NCBI RefSeq assembly: GCF_049319665.1
Contig: NZ_JBMOUD010000010.1
Location: 1 to 64,000, forward strand
DNA length: 64,000 nt
Reading direction: 5' to 3'
Source: JBMOUD01 sp049319665
Lineage (GTDB): Bacteria; Pseudomonadota; Gammaproteobacteria; Enterobacterales; Enterobacteriaceae
The notes beneath the pieces are model-generated. The model was given only the letters and a program-made list of their open reading frames with translations. It was not told where the DNA came from and made no database searches. Below, piece after piece: positions 44,337 to 54,566 of this stretch; position 1 is the first letter of the stretch, and each line of letters begins with the position of its first letter. Made by a program: the position numbers and the translations under genes.

Positions 44337-45611
44337 GTGGCAAATAATATCCAAGCCATTCGCGGCATGAACGACTATCTTCCTCAAGACACTGCTCTGT
44401 GGCAGCGTATTGAAGGAACACTTAAGCAAGTGCTTGGCAGCTACGGCTATAACGAAATCCGTCTGCCGATTGTAGAACAGACCCCGTTATTTAAACGCGC
44501 GATTGGTGAAGTCACCGACGTCGTTGAAAAAGAGATGTATACCTTTGAAGACCGCAACGGTGAAAGCCTGACGCTGCGCCCTGAAGGTACTGCTGGCTGC
44601 GTGCGCGCCGGTATCGAGCATGGTCTGCTGTACAATCAAGAACAGCGTTTGTGGTATATCGGTCCGATGTTCCGCTATGAGCGCCCGCAAAAAGGTCGCT
44701 ATCGTCAGTTCCACCAACTGGGTCTGGAAGTTTTTGGCCTGCAAGGCCCGGATATCGATGCTGAGCTTATCCTGCTGACCGCCCGCTGGTGGCGTGCGCT
44801 GGGTATTTCTGAGCACGTCTCTCTGGAACTGAACTCTATCGGTTCTTTAGAAGCGCGTGCGAATTACCGCGATGCGCTGGTGACTTTCCTTGAGCAACAC
44901 CAAGACCAGCTGGACGAAGACTGCAAACGTCGCATGTATACTAATCCACTGCGCGTATTGGACTCCAAAAACGCACAGGTTCAGGCATTGCTCAACGATG
45001 CGCCAGCGTTAGGCGATTATCTGGATGAAGATTCTCGTCAACACTTTGATGGCCTGTGTGAACTTTTACGCCTGGCAGGTATCCCATATACCGTTAATCA
45101 GCGCTTAGTACGCGGTTTGGATTACTACAACCGCACCGTTTTCGAGTGGGTAACCACTAGCCTTGGTGCACAAGGTACCGTGTGTGCCGGTGGACGTTAC
45201 GACGGTTTGGTTGAGCAGCTCGGCGGACGCGCAACGCCAGCGGTTGGTTTTGCCATGGGACTTGAGCGTTTAGTTCTGTTGGTTCAGGCTGTGAACCCAG
45301 ATTTCAAAGCACCGGCGACCGTAGATGCTTACGTAATATCTTCCGGTGCTGGCACACAAAGTGCTGCAATGAATCTTGCTGAAACTCTGCGTGATGCACT
45401 GCCAGAGCTGAAAGTGATGACTAACTATGGCGGCGGCAACTTTAAGAAACAGTTCGCTCGCGCCGACAAATGGGGCGCACGTATCGCGCTGGTATTGGGC
45501 GAAGACGAAGTTGCAGCTCAGCAGGTTGTGGTAAAAAATCTGCAAAGTGGTGAGCAAGAAACGCTGGCGCAAAGCGAGTTAGCTGGGCGTCTGGCCTCGA
45601 TGTTAGGTTAA
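44337..45611 (+). CDS. hisS: Histidine--tRNA ligase
   Basis: The 424-residue class II synthetase starts at GTG after AGAGAATT. Motif 2 (MFRYERPQKGRYRQFHQLG), the histidine-specific LVRGLDYYNRTVFEW and AGGRYDGLVEQLGG are present, with a C-terminal anticodon-binding domain. Followed by yfgM at 13 bp. Confidence 0.98.
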   Translation: MANNIQAIRGMNDYLPQDTALWQRIEGTLKQVLGSYGYNEIRLPIVEQTPLFKRAIGEVTDVVEKEMYTFEDRNGESLTLRPEGTAGCVRAGIEHGLLYNQEQRLWYIGPMFRYERPQKGRYRQFHQLGLEVFGLQGPDIDAELILLTARWWRALGISEHVSLELNSIGSLEARANYRDALVTFLEQHQDQLDEDCKRRMYTNPLRVLDSKNAQVQALLNDAPALGDYLDEDSRQHFDGLCELLRLAGIPYTVNQRLVRGLDYYNRTVFEWVTTSLGAQGTVCAGGRYDGLVEQLGGRATPAVGFAMGLERLVLLVQAVNPDFKAPATVDAYVISSGAGTQSAAMNLAETLRDALPELKVMTNYGGGNFKKQFARADKWGARIALVLGEDEVAAQQVVVKNLQSGEQETLAQSELAGRLASMLG

Positions 45612-45624
45612 GGAGAAGGACCAC

Positions 45625-46251
45625 GTGGAAGTCTATACCACTGAAAATGAACAGGTTGATGTACTCCGCCGCTTCTTTGCTGAAAACGGTAAAGCGTTAG
45701 CCGTTGGTGTTGTGCTGGGTATTATTGCCTTAGGTGGCTGGCGTTATTGGCAGAGCCATCAGGACAAAGCTATGGCTGAAGCTTCAGCGTCATTCCAGCA
45801 GGCGACCAATGCGATGGCTGCCGGTGATGGCAAAACGCAAAATATCAGCGAGCTGGAAAAGTTTGCCCAAAGTAATAACAACAACTATGGCGTTTTTGCG
45901 GCCCTGCAATTGGCCGATCATTTTATTGATGCCAAAGATTTTGCCAACGCGGATAAGCAACTGACGCAAGCGCTGAGCCAGACTAAGGACGAAAACCTAC
46001 TGTCACTGGTTAATTTCCGTTTAGCACGCGTGCAAATTCAGGAAAACCAGCTCGACCAGGCTCTGAAAACGTTAGACAACGTAAAAGGCTCTGGCTGGAC
46101 TGCAATGCAACAAAGCGTGCGTGGTGACGCGCTGCTAGCTAAAGGCGATACTAAAGGCGCCTCGGATGCTTACAGCAAAGGTCTCGCTGCCAACCCTGAT
46201 CAAACGCTGCAATCTTTGTTGCGTATGAAATTGAATAACTTATCCAGCTAA
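45625..46251 (+). CDS. yfgM: Ancillary SecYEG translocon subunit YfgM
   Basis: The 208-residue membrane-anchored TPR-like protein associates with SecYEG and PpiD as a periplasmic chaperone factor. It starts at GTG with AAGGAGAAGG before it, has one span (about residues 22-42) and a helical periplasmic domain. It sits between hisS and bamB as in E. coli. Confidence 0.94.
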   Translation: MEVYTTENEQVDVLRRFFAENGKALAVGVVLGIIALGGWRYWQSHQDKAMAEASASFQQATNAMAAGDGKTQNISELEKFAQSNNNNYGVFAALQLADHFIDAKDFANADKQLTQALSQTKDENLLSLVNFRLARVQIQENQLDQALKTLDNVKGSGWTAMQQSVRGDALLAKGDTKGASDAYSKGLAANPDQTLQSLLRMKLNNLSS

Positions 46252-46262
46252 GGGGACTCCCG

Positions 46263-47444
46263 ATGCAATTGCGCAAAACACTCTTGGTAGGATGGGTTTC
46301 AGTTGCCCTGCTGAGTGGTTGTTCTTTATTTAATAGCGAAGAAGACGTTGTTAAAATGTCTCCGCTGCCTAAGGTTGAAAACCAGTTCACACCAACCAAA
46401 GTGTGGAGCACTTCTGTCGGCGATGGCGTGGGTGATTACTACTCTCACTTACATCCGGCTTGGCAAGATGGCACCATCTTCGCTGCTGACCGCTTCGGTG
46501 TAGTGAAAGCATTAGATGCCAGCAATGGTAAAACGAAGTGGGAAGTTAACCTCTCTACTAATCCAGGTTTCTTCTCTAGCCGTATTTCTGCCGCACTGTC
46601 CGGTGGTATTGCGGTATCTGGTACTCATGCTTATATCGGCAGTGAGAAAGCCATTGTTTATGCGCTCAATACTGAAGACGGTAAAATTGCCTGGCAGACT
46701 AACGTTGGCGGTGAAGCCATCTCTCGTCCTGTCATCAGCGATGGCTTGGTGCTGATACATACCGGTAATGGCCTGCTGCAAGCGCTGAGCGAGACTGACG
46801 GTAGCATTCAGTGGTCTGCTAACCTGGATATGCCAAACTTGTCACTGCGCGGTGAGTCAGCGCCTGCTACTGCATTTGGTGCCGCCATTGTTGGTGGCGA
46901 CAACGGCCGCGTTAGCGCTGTGATGATGAAAGAAGGCCAGGTTATCTGGCAACAACGTATTTCTCAGCCAAGCGGCGCGACTGAAATCGACCGTCTGAGC
47001 GATGTTGATACTACCCCTGTTATTGTTAACGGCGTGGTGTATGCCATCGCTTATAACGGTAATCTGGTGGCGATGGACTTGCGTTCTGGTCAAATTATGT
47101 GGAAACGTGATATTGGCTCAGTCAGCAACATCATCGTTGATGCTGACCACATTTATGTGGTTGACCAAGACGACCGCGTGATTGCGCTTAATACTGACGG
47201 TGGCGTAAGCCTGTGGCGTCAAAGCGAATTGCTGCACCGTAATCTGACCGCGCCAGTGCTATATAATGGCTATCTGGTTGTCGGTGATGCGGAAGGTTAT
47301 CTGCACTGGATTAATACTGACGACGGCCGTTTCGTTGCCCAGCAAAAAGTGGACAGTTCAGGTTTCCTGAGCGCACCTGTTGTGGCAAGCGATAAGCTGG
47401 TTGTGCAGGCGAAAGGCGGTGAGGTTTACTCCTTTACTCGTTGA
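46263..47444 (+). CDS. bamB: Outer membrane assembly lipoprotein BamB
   Basis: The 393-residue lipoprotein (lipobox LLSGC) is an eight-bladed beta-propeller of the BAM complex that inserts outer-membrane proteins. PQQ-type blade repeats such as VVKALDASNGKTKWEV and VYALNTEDGKIAWQTN recur. AGGGGA precedes the ATG; 11 bp after yfgM. Confidence 0.97.
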   Translation: MQLRKTLLVGWVSVALLSGCSLFNSEEDVVKMSPLPKVENQFTPTKVWSTSVGDGVGDYYSHLHPAWQDGTIFAADRFGVVKALDASNGKTKWEVNLSTNPGFFSSRISAALSGGIAVSGTHAYIGSEKAIVYALNTEDGKIAWQTNVGGEAISRPVISDGLVLIHTGNGLLQALSETDGSIQWSANLDMPNLSLRGESAPATAFGAAIVGGDNGRVSAVMMKEGQVIWQQRISQPSGATEIDRLSDVDTTPVIVNGVVYAIAYNGNLVAMDLRSGQIMWKRDIGSVSNIIVDADHIYVVDQDDRVIALNTDGGVSLWRQSELLHRNLTAPVLYNGYLVVGDAEGYLHWINTDDGRFVAQQKVDSSGFLSAPVVASDKLVVQAKGGEVYSFTR

Positions 47445-47478
47445 GTTAAGGCTCTATCGCCCGGCCAATAGATGGCCT

Positions 47479-47511
47479 TAAAACGGCTCCTGAATTGCTC
47501 AGGGGCCGTTT
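47479..47511 (+). terminator. bamB terminator
   Basis: AAACGGCTCCTGA and TCAGGGGCCGTTT pair and are followed by a CGTATT stretch. It lies about 35 bp after the bamB stop. Confidence 0.75.
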
Positions 47512-47673
47512 CGTATTATAAAAATAGCGATTTTTAATGCACTTAATATCGCTGTAATGAATTGATTATAATAAATTTTATTGTAGTTCTATACCCAGGC
47601 GGTTTCGCGATGCGGATAACATCCATGTATCTCGCAGGACGCAGGGGATAGCTTTAAAACAAGAGGCTTCAAA

Positions 47674-49164
47674 ATGATACCTGTCGTCGCGCTAGTTGGG
47701 CGCCCGAATGTGGGTAAATCCACCTTATTTAACCGTTTGACCAAGACGCGTGATGCGTTAGTGGCGGATTTCCCGGGGCTAACGCGTGACCGCAAGTATG
47801 GTCGTGCCGAAATTGAAGGCAACGAATTCATTATCGTTGATACCGGTGGTATTGATGGTACCGAAGACGGCGTAGAAACCCGCATGGCCGGACAGTCGCT
47901 GTTGGCTATCGAAGAGGCGGATATCGTCCTGTTCATGGTCGATGCTCGCGCCGGCGTGATGCCTGCCGATCAGGGCATTGCTCAGCACTTGCGTAGCCGC
48001 GAAAAAGCCACCTTCCTGGTCGCTAACAAAACCGATGGTTTAGACGCCGATTCTGCTACCGCTGATTTTTATTCGTTAGGGTTAGGTGATGTTTACCCTA
48101 TCGCGGCTTCTCACGGCCGTGGCGTGACGCAACTGATTGAACATGTGCTGATTCCTTTCGTTGGTGAGAAGCCAGAAGAAGTCGAACTGAGCGAAGAAGA
48201 AGCCAACGCCGCCTATTGGGCAGAGCAGGAAGGCGCGGCAGATGACGATGCGATTCCTGACGATGTGGAAGAGGATTTCGACCCGTCTACTTTGCCAATC
48301 AAACTGGCAATCGTTGGTCGTCCAAACGTAGGTAAGTCAACGCTAACTAACCGTATTCTTGGCGAAGATCGTGTGGTGGTTTACGACATGCCAGGTACCA
48401 CGCGTGACAGTATTTATATCCCGATGGTGCGTGACGAGCGTGAATACGTGCTGATCGACACCGCGGGCGTGCGTAAGCGCGGTAAGATCACTGAAACCGT
48501 TGAGAAATTCTCGGTAATCAAAACCTTGCAAGCGATTGAAGATGCTAACGTGGTGATGTTAGTTATCGATGCGCGTGAAGGTATCTCCGATCAAGACTTG
48601 TCACTGTTGGGCTTTATTCTCAATAGTGGTCGCTCACTGGTGATCGTGGTCAACAAATGGGATGGCATGACCCAGGAAGCACGTGACCAGGTGAAAGACA
48701 TGCTGGACCTGCGTCTGGGCTTCATTGATTTCGCTCGCATCCACTTTATCTCTGCTTTACACGGCAGCGGTGTAGGTAACCTGTTTGAATCGGTTAACGA
48801 AGCCTATACCTGTGCGACTAAGCGTGTAGGTACCGCGTTGCTGACCCGTATCATGCAAATGGCTGCTGATGACCATCAGCCACCATTGGTGAACGGTCGT
48901 CGCGTGAAACTGAAATATGCGCATGCCGGAGGATATAACCCGCCAATCGTGGTGATCCATGGTAATCAGGTGAAAGACTTGTCTGATTCCTATAAACGCT
49001 ACCTGATGAACTATTTCCGCCGTTCGCTGGAAATCATGGGTACGCCAATCCGTATCCAGTTCAAAGAGGGCGCTAACCCGTTTGAAGGCAAGCGTAACAC
49101 CTTGACGCCAAACCAGATGCGTAAGCGTAAGCGCTTAATGTCGCACCTGAAAAAGAGCAAATAA
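47674..49164 (+). CDS. der: Ribosome assembly GTPase Der (EngA)
   Basis: The 496-residue protein has two tandem G domains: GRPNVGKS near residues 9-16 and again near 215, with DTGG and DTAG switch II motifs, NKTD and NKWD G4 motifs, and an acidic linker (about 165-205). A KH-like domain ends the protein. It acts in 50S maturation. Confidence 0.98.
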   Translation: MIPVVALVGRPNVGKSTLFNRLTKTRDALVADFPGLTRDRKYGRAEIEGNEFIIVDTGGIDGTEDGVETRMAGQSLLAIEEADIVLFMVDARAGVMPADQGIAQHLRSREKATFLVANKTDGLDADSATADFYSLGLGDVYPIAASHGRGVTQLIEHVLIPFVGEKPEEVELSEEEANAAYWAEQEGAADDDAIPDDVEEDFDPSTLPIKLAIVGRPNVGKSTLTNRILGEDRVVVYDMPGTTRDSIYIPMVRDEREYVLIDTAGVRKRGKITETVEKFSVIKTLQAIEDANVVMLVIDAREGISDQDLSLLGFILNSGRSLVIVVNKWDGMTQEARDQVKDMLDLRLGFIDFARIHFISALHGSGVGNLFESVNEAYTCATKRVGTALLTRIMQMAADDHQPPLVNGRRVKLKYAHAGGYNPPIVVIHGNQVKDLSDSYKRYLMNYFRRSLEIMGTPIRIQFKEGANPFEGKRNTLTPNQMRKRKRLMSHLKKSK

Positions 49165-49259
49165 GGCTCGGCAGCGTTAATCGTTAATCTCGCGAGGTGC
49201 ATGAAAATGCGCCTCGTTTTATATCTGCTATTAATAAATTGAATTGTTCGGGGGAAATA

Positions 49260-49481
49260 ATGGAAGCCCTTTGCCCGCAGTGCCACAAAGCCATGGACTA
49301 TCAAGCTGAGCACTATCACTGTCAGCCTTGCAATAGCGATTACCAACAGCAGGCACAATGTCCTCAATGTCAGCAGCCGCTGCAAATTCTCAAAGCCTGT
49401 GGTGCGGTGGATTATTTTTGCCAGCACGGACATGGGCTGATTTCTAAAAAATCAGTACAGTTTAGCTATCAGCCAGTATGA
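49260..49481 (+). CDS. yfgJ: Zinc-ribbon protein YfgJ
   Basis: The 73-residue protein has four CxxC-like pairs (CPQC, CQPC, CPQC and a Cys/His block) and the conserved tail LKACGAVDYFCQHGHGLISKK, as in E. coli YfgJ. The ATG at 49260 is preceded by GGGGGAA; the longer upstream frame is not homologous. Follows der as in E. coli. Function unknown. Confidence 0.9.
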   Translation: MEALCPQCHKAMDYQAEHYHCQPCNSDYQQQAQCPQCQQPLQILKACGAVDYFCQHGHGLISKKSVQFSYQPV

Positions 49482-49496
49482 GTTAATTGAGAGAGA

Positions 49497-50894
49497 TCAC
49501 GCGTTATTACGCGGTTTTTTGACGCTTTTCTTGGCGCTTGCCGTTTCTTTATCGACAACAATTGCCGTTACCTGGCTTTCAACCCAGCCATCGGCTAAAC
49601 GCGTCTTAAGCTGTTCACCAGCGGCAACCTGCGTGGTTTTTTTCAATAATGTGCCGGTTGGCGTGGTGGTCACGCTGTAACCTCGCGCCAGCGTTGCCAG
49701 TGGACTGACCGCCTCCAACTGCGTGCAAGCGGTGCCAAAACGTTGGCGGCTGGCAGAGAGCTGCTGAGATAACGCTTGCTGTAAGCGATATTGCAGCTGT
49801 TGTACCCGTTGTTGCGCACGGTGAATGCGCGGCTGAGGCTGTTGCTGGTTCAGACGCTGCTGCGCTCTATCTACCCGGCGTAAACTGATTCTGAGCTGAT
49901 TTTGCATTGCTTCATCGAGTTTGCGGCGCAGTTTGAAGAGCGCCGTTTGCTGACGAGCCAACCGCAAATGCGGATGTTGCTGTTGCAGACGATGATGTAA
50001 ACGGGTGAAGCGCTGGGTGAGTTGCGCAAGATAATAATCCATCGCCATTTCCAGACGCTGCTGTTGGGATTGGATCTGGCGCAACAACTCCAACTGATTG
50101 CGACTAATCAACTCTGCGGCGGCCGATGGCGTAGGTGCTCGCAAATCGGCAACAAAATCGGCAATAGTGACATCGGTTTCATGGCCGACGGCGCTGACAA
50201 TTGGAATGCGACTGGCAAAGATAGCCCGCGCAACCCGCTCGTCGTTAAAGCTCCATAAATCTTCCAGCGAACCGCCGCCACGCCCGACGATTAACACATC
50301 GACTTCCTGACGACTATTCGCCAGTTCAATGGCGCGGACGATTTGCAGCGGCGCATCGACACCTTGTACTGCCGTCGGATAGATAATCACAGGTAAAGAC
50401 GGGTCACGCCGTTTTAATACATTCAACACATCGTGCAGCGCCGCGCCGGTGGCGGAGGTAATCACCCCAACGGATTTGGCCGGCGAGGGCAGCGGCTGTT
50501 TATGCGCGGCGTCAAATAATCCCTCTGTCGCTAACAGCTGTTTAAGCTGCTCAAACTTCTGCTGCAATAACCCATCACCGGCTTCCTGCATGCTTTCAGC
50601 TATCAGCTGATAGTCGCCGCGTGGCTCATATAAAGTAATCGTCGCGCGTACTAATACTTGCTGGCCATTTTGCGGGCGAAAGGTAGTGCGGCGATTGGTA
50701 TTGCGGAACATAGCGCAACGAACCTGCGCACGATCGTCTTTTAAGGTGAAATACCAGTGACCGGAAGAGGGCTGCGAGAAGTTTGAGATCTCACCTGAAA
50801 GCCAGACCTGGCCCATTTCGTTCTCCAGCAACTGTCGAACCGTCTGATTAAGGCGGCTTACGGTAAAAATAGGAGGCGAAGAAGGTAGCGGCAT
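49497..50894 (-). CDS. xseA: Exodeoxyribonuclease VII large subunit
   Basis: The 465-residue nuclease subunit has an N-terminal OB fold (LSGEISNFSQPSSGHWYFTL), the conserved catalytic segment GRGGGSLEDLWSFNDE and a long coiled, Gln/Arg-rich region (about 270-390). It diverges from guaB as in E. coli. Confidence 0.96.
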   Translation of the reverse strand: MPLPSSPPIFTVSRLNQTVRQLLENEMGQVWLSGEISNFSQPSSGHWYFTLKDDRAQVRCAMFRNTNRRTTFRPQNGQQVLVRATITLYEPRGDYQLIAESMQEAGDGLLQQKFEQLKQLLATEGLFDAAHKQPLPSPAKSVGVITSATGAALHDVLNVLKRRDPSLPVIIYPTAVQGVDAPLQIVRAIELANSRQEVDVLIVGRGGGSLEDLWSFNDERVARAIFASRIPIVSAVGHETDVTIADFVADLRAPTPSAAAELISRNQLELLRQIQSQQQRLEMAMDYYLAQLTQRFTRLHHRLQQQHPHLRLARQQTALFKLRRKLDEAMQNQLRISLRRVDRAQQRLNQQQPQPRIHRAQQRVQQLQYRLQQALSQQLSASRQRFGTACTQLEAVSPLATLARGYSVTTTPTGTLLKKTTQVAAGEQLKTRLADGWVESQVTAIVVDKETASAKKSVKKPRNNA

Positions 50895-51072
50895 GTGATC
50901 CAGATCAAATTCAATAACAGAGACTTAATTGGTCGATACTACATGCGCAACAGAGCATTTCAAGAGTTTTTTGCGTAATTCGCAAATAATGCTAGAGCAA
51001 AAGGCCCCAGACCTGTATACTCCGTCTGCAATATTTTATCCTTTCCGCATCCACCTTGGTGAGATATTGCCC
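50895..51072 (+). promoter_or_regulatory. guaB promoter region
   Basis: A -10 TATACT lies near 51016 with a GC-rich CCGTC after it, as in stringently controlled promoters. An inverted repeat TTGCG-N5-CGCAA lies at 50970-50984 and may be an operator. No standard PurR box was found. Confidence 0.5.
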
Positions 51073-52539
51073 ATGCTACGTATCAAAAAAGAAGCACTAA
51101 CGTTCGACGACGTTCTCCTTGTTCCAGCTCACTCTACAGTCTTGCCTAACACGGCAGATCTTGGCACGCAACTGACTGCTAAAATCCGTTTAAATATCCC
51201 AATGCTTTCTGCTGCGATGGATACCGTCACTGAAGCAAATCTGGCTATTGCCTTGGCGCAGGAAGGCGGTATTGGTTTCATCCACAAAAACATGTCTATT
51301 GAGCGTCAGGCTGAAGAAGTTCGCCGCGTTAAGAAGCATGAAAGCGGTGTTGTTGCCGATCCTATCACCGTGACACCAGCCACCACGCTGCGTCAGGTAA
51401 AAGAAATCACTGAACGTAACGGCTTTGCCGGTTACCCAGTTGTTACTGAAGAGAACGAACTGGTCGGTATCATTACCGGTCGTGACGTGCGCTTCGTGAC
51501 CGACTTAGAACAACCAGTAACAGCGGTAATGACGCCGAAAGATCGTCTGGTTACCGTTAAAGAAGGCGAAGCTCGCGAAGTTGTCTTGCAGAAAATGCAC
51601 GAAAAACGCGTTGAGAAAGCCCTGGTTGTTGATGCTCAGTTCCACCTGCTGGGTATGATCACCGTTAAAGACTTCCAAAAAGCAGAACGTAAACCTAACG
51701 CCTGTAAAGACGAACACGGCAGCCTGCGCGTAGGCGCTGCGGTTGGCGCGGGCGCTGGCAACGAAGAGCGTATCGACGCGTTGGTTGCTGCGGGCGTTGA
51801 CGTATTGCTTATCGACTCCTCACACGGCCACTCTGAAGGCGTTCTGCAACGTATTCGCGCTACCCGTGAAAAATACCCAGACCTGCAAATCATTGGCGGT
51901 AACGTCGCAACCGGTTCCGGTGCCTTGGCATTGGTCGAAGCGGGCGTGAGCGCAGTGAAAGTGGGTATCGGCCCTGGCTCAATCTGTACCACGCGTATCG
52001 TGACCGGCGTGGGTGTACCACAAATCACTGCGGTATCTGACGCGGTTGAAGCGCTGGAAGGTACAGGTATTCCGGTTATCGCTGACGGCGGCATTCGTTT
52101 CTCTGGCGACATCGCGAAAGCGATTGCGGCAGGCGCAAGCTGCGTAATGGTTGGTTCTATGCTGGCTGGTACCGAAGAATCACCGGGTGAGATCGAACTC
52201 TACCAAGGTCGTTCTTTCAAATCTTACCGCGGCATGGGTTCTCTGGGCGCGATGTCCAAAGGTTCTTCTGACCGTTATTTCCAAGGCGACAACGCGGCGG
52301 ACAAACTGGTGCCAGAAGGTATCGAAGGGCGCGTGGCTTACAAAGGCCGCCTGAAAGAGATCGTACATCAACAAATGGGTGGCCTGCGTTCATGTATGGG
52401 GCTGACCGGTTGTGCTACTATCGACGACCTGCGCACCAAGGCTGAATTTGTTCGTATCAGCGGCGCGGGTATTCAGGAAAGTCACGTGCATGATGTGACG
52501 ATTACTAAAGAGTCGCCGAACTACCGTATGGGCTCTTAA
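51073..52539 (+). CDS. guaB: Inosine-5'-monophosphate dehydrogenase
   Basis: The 488-residue enzyme makes XMP from IMP with NAD. The catalytic Cys lies in GIGPGSICTTRI, two CBS domains occupy about residues 95-205, and the flap YRGMGSLGAM is present. The ATG at 51073 starts MLRIKKEALTFDDVLLVP, as in all enteric GuaB; the longer frame covers the promoter region and is rejected. Confidence 0.98.
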   Translation: MLRIKKEALTFDDVLLVPAHSTVLPNTADLGTQLTAKIRLNIPMLSAAMDTVTEANLAIALAQEGGIGFIHKNMSIERQAEEVRRVKKHESGVVADPITVTPATTLRQVKEITERNGFAGYPVVTEENELVGIITGRDVRFVTDLEQPVTAVMTPKDRLVTVKEGEAREVVLQKMHEKRVEKALVVDAQFHLLGMITVKDFQKAERKPNACKDEHGSLRVGAAVGAGAGNEERIDALVAAGVDVLLIDSSHGHSEGVLQRIRATREKYPDLQIIGGNVATGSGALALVEAGVSAVKVGIGPGSICTTRIVTGVGVPQITAVSDAVEALEGTGIPVIADGGIRFSGDIAKAIAAGASCVMVGSMLAGTEESPGEIELYQGRSFKSYRGMGSLGAMSKGSSDRYFQGDNAADKLVPEGIEGRVAYKGRLKEIVHQQMGGLRSCMGLTGCATIDDLRTKAEFVRISGAGIQESHVHDVTITKESPNYRMGS

Positions 52540-52681
52540 TAAAACAGGATCAGCTACGCATTAGCGATACTGCATTGTCTCGCTTTAGCTAGCTCCTTGA
52601 TTGAGCCATTTGTAACCCGGTTCGCCGGGTTACTAAGTTATTTTTTAACACTTTTTATCGCTTTCTGGAAAATCGCCCCTC

Positions 52682-54259
52682 ATGAGTGAAAATATTCATA
52701 AGCACCGCATTCTGATCCTCGACTTTGGTTCCCAATATACTCAGCTGGTTGCCCGCCGCGTGCGTGAACTGGGTGTGTATTGTGAACTTTGGGCCTGGGA
52801 CGTGACCGAAGCTCAAATCCGTGAATTCAACCCGAACGGCATCATCTTGTCCGGCGGCCCGGAAAGCACCACCGAATCCGATAGCCCACGCGCACCGGAT
52901 TACGTCTTCGAAGCTGGCGTGCCAGTATTTGGCGTGTGCTACGGCATGCAAACCATGGCAATGCAGTTGGGTGGCCACGTTGAAAGCTCTAACGAACGCG
53001 AATTCGGTTACGCGCAGGTAGAAGTGCAGACCGACAGCGCCCTGATTCGCGGCATCGAAGATGCACTCAGCGCCGACAACAAACCACTGCTCGACGTGTG
53101 GATGAGCCACGGCGACAAAGTGACTGCCATCCCGTCTGATTTCGTGACCGTTGCCAGCACTGAAAGCTGCCCGTTTGCCATTATGGCCAACGAAGAAAAA
53201 CGCTTCTATGGCGTACAGTTCCACCCAGAAGTGACTCACACACGCCAAGGTCTGGAACTGCTTAAGCGTTTCGTTATCGACATCTGCCAATGTGAAGCGC
53301 TGTGGACCCCAGCTAAGATCATCGAAGATGCGGTTGAACGCCTACGCGTGCAGATTGGCGATGATCACGTGATCCTCGGCCTGTCCGGCGGCGTTGACTC
53401 TTCTGTTACCGCACTGCTGTTGCACCGCGCCATTGGCAATCGTTTAACTTGCGTCTTTGTTGATAACGGCCTGCTGCGTCTTAACGAAGCGGATCAGGTT
53501 CTGGATATGTTCGGCGATCGTTTCGGTCTGAACATCGTTCACGTAGCGGCAGAAGATCGCTTCCTGACCGCGCTGGCTGGCGAGAACGATCCAGAAGCTA
53601 AACGTAAAATCATCGGTCGCGTATTTGTTGAAGTCTTCGACGAAGAAGCGTGCAAGCAAGAGCAGGTTAAATGGCTGGCACAAGGCACCATCTATCCTGA
53701 CGTGATCGAATCTGCCGCATCAGCGACCGGTAAAGCGCATGTGATCAAATCACACCACAACGTGGGCGGCTTGCCGAAAGAGATGAAACTGGGTCTGGTT
53801 GAGCCGCTCAAAGAGCTGTTCAAAGACGAAGTACGCAAAATCGGTCTGGAACTCGGCCTGCCATACGACATGCTGTATCGTCACCCGTTCCCAGGCCCAG
53901 GTTTGGGCGTGCGCGTACTGGGCGAAGTGAAGAAAGAGTACTGCGACCTGCTGCGTCGCGCCGATGCTATCTTCATCGAAGAGCTGCACAAAGCCGACCT
54001 GTACAACAAAGTCAGCCAAGCCTTCACCGTCTTCCTGCCGGTTCGTTCCGTTGGTGTAATGGGCGATGGCCGTAAATACGACTGGGTGGTTTCCCTGCGT
54101 GCAGTAGAAACCATCGACTTCATGACCGCGCATTGGGCACACCTGCCGTACGATTTCCTCGGCCGCGTCTCCAACCGCATCATCAACGAAGTCAACGGCA
54201 TCTCCCGCGTTGTTTACGACATCTCTGGTAAGCCACCGGCGACCATTGAGTGGGAGTGA
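52682..54259 (+). CDS. guaA: GMP synthase (glutamine-hydrolysing)
   Basis: The 525-residue enzyme aminates XMP to GMP. The class I glutaminase half has nucleophile C86 (GVCYGMQ) and FHPEVTHT. The synthetase half has the P-loop LSGGVDSS. The last codons (GAG TGG GAG TGA, 54248-54259) serve as attachment core for the downstream island; the reading frame is intact. Confidence 0.98.
   Translation: MSENIHKHRILILDFGSQYTQLVARRVRELGVYCELWAWDVTEAQIREFNPNGIILSGGPESTTESDSPRAPDYVFEAGVPVFGVCYGMQTMAMQLGGHVESSNEREFGYAQVEVQTDSALIRGIEDALSADNKPLLDVWMSHGDKVTAIPSDFVTVASTESCPFAIMANEEKRFYGVQFHPEVTHTRQGLELLKRFVIDICQCEALWTPAKIIEDAVERLRVQIGDDHVILGLSGGVDSSVTALLLHRAIGNRLTCVFVDNGLLRLNEADQVLDMFGDRFGLNIVHVAAEDRFLTALAGENDPEAKRKIIGRVFVEVFDEEACKQEQVKWLAQGTIYPDVIESAASATGKAHVIKSHHNVGGLPKEMKLGLVEPLKELFKDEVRKIGLELGLPYDMLYRHPFPGPGLGVRVLGEVKKEYCDLLRRADAIFIEELHKADLYNKVSQAFTVFLPVRSVGVMGDGRKYDWVVSLRAVETIDFMTAHWAHLPYDFLGRVSNRIINEVNGISRVVYDISGKPPATIEWE
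54248..54259 (+). other. Island attachment site (attL-type) at the guaA 3' end
   Basis: GAGTGGGAGTGA covers the last three guaA sense codons and the stop. An exact copy lies at 59322, a one-mismatch version (GAGTGAGAGTG, 11 bp) at 56632 and a variant (GAGTGGGAATAG) at 63316. guaA is a known integration target for tyrosine recombinases in enterics, and an integrase gene follows 307 bp downstream. Confidence 0.8.
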
Positions 54260-54307
54260 TTTCCTAACCGGAAACGTCTGGCACTAACAGGCACTGAATC
54301 ATACTTA

Positions 54308-54333
54308 AGTCCGCGTAATTGCGGACTTTTTTT
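54308..54333 (+). terminator. guaA terminator
   Basis: AGTCCGC and GCGGACT pair over a 5-nt loop, followed by TTTTTTT. The stem core TCCGCGTAATTGCGG recurs at 56694, in each case 62 bp after an att-like core. Confidence 0.9.
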
Positions 54334-54566
54334 GTTTATAGTCTCGTCATTTTTGGCAATGTCTGGCAACGCCAAGTACGGTTTGACCGTGGCATTTTGA
54401 TGGGTATGATTCATGGGCAATGCCATGGATTACGCCCGATACCATGCTGAGTGTTTTAAATGGGACATGGTATGAGGATTTTATATCTATATGTTTTATA
54501 GAGATTAATCTCTAGTTATTTAGAGGTTTTTCAGCATGGTATCAATGAAGACTAATAGGTCAATGC
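54334..54566. other. Island left end, non-coding
   Basis: Between the guaA terminator and the integrase, several short dyads and repeats of CATGG/CCATG and GGCAA occur (for example near 54356-54470). These may be integrase arm or accessory-protein sites. No gene was seen. Confidence 0.4.

Noticed and set aside
50929..51072. Upstream extension of the guaB frame by 48 codons
   Set aside because: Contains the promoter; enteric GuaB starts at MLRIKKEALTF.
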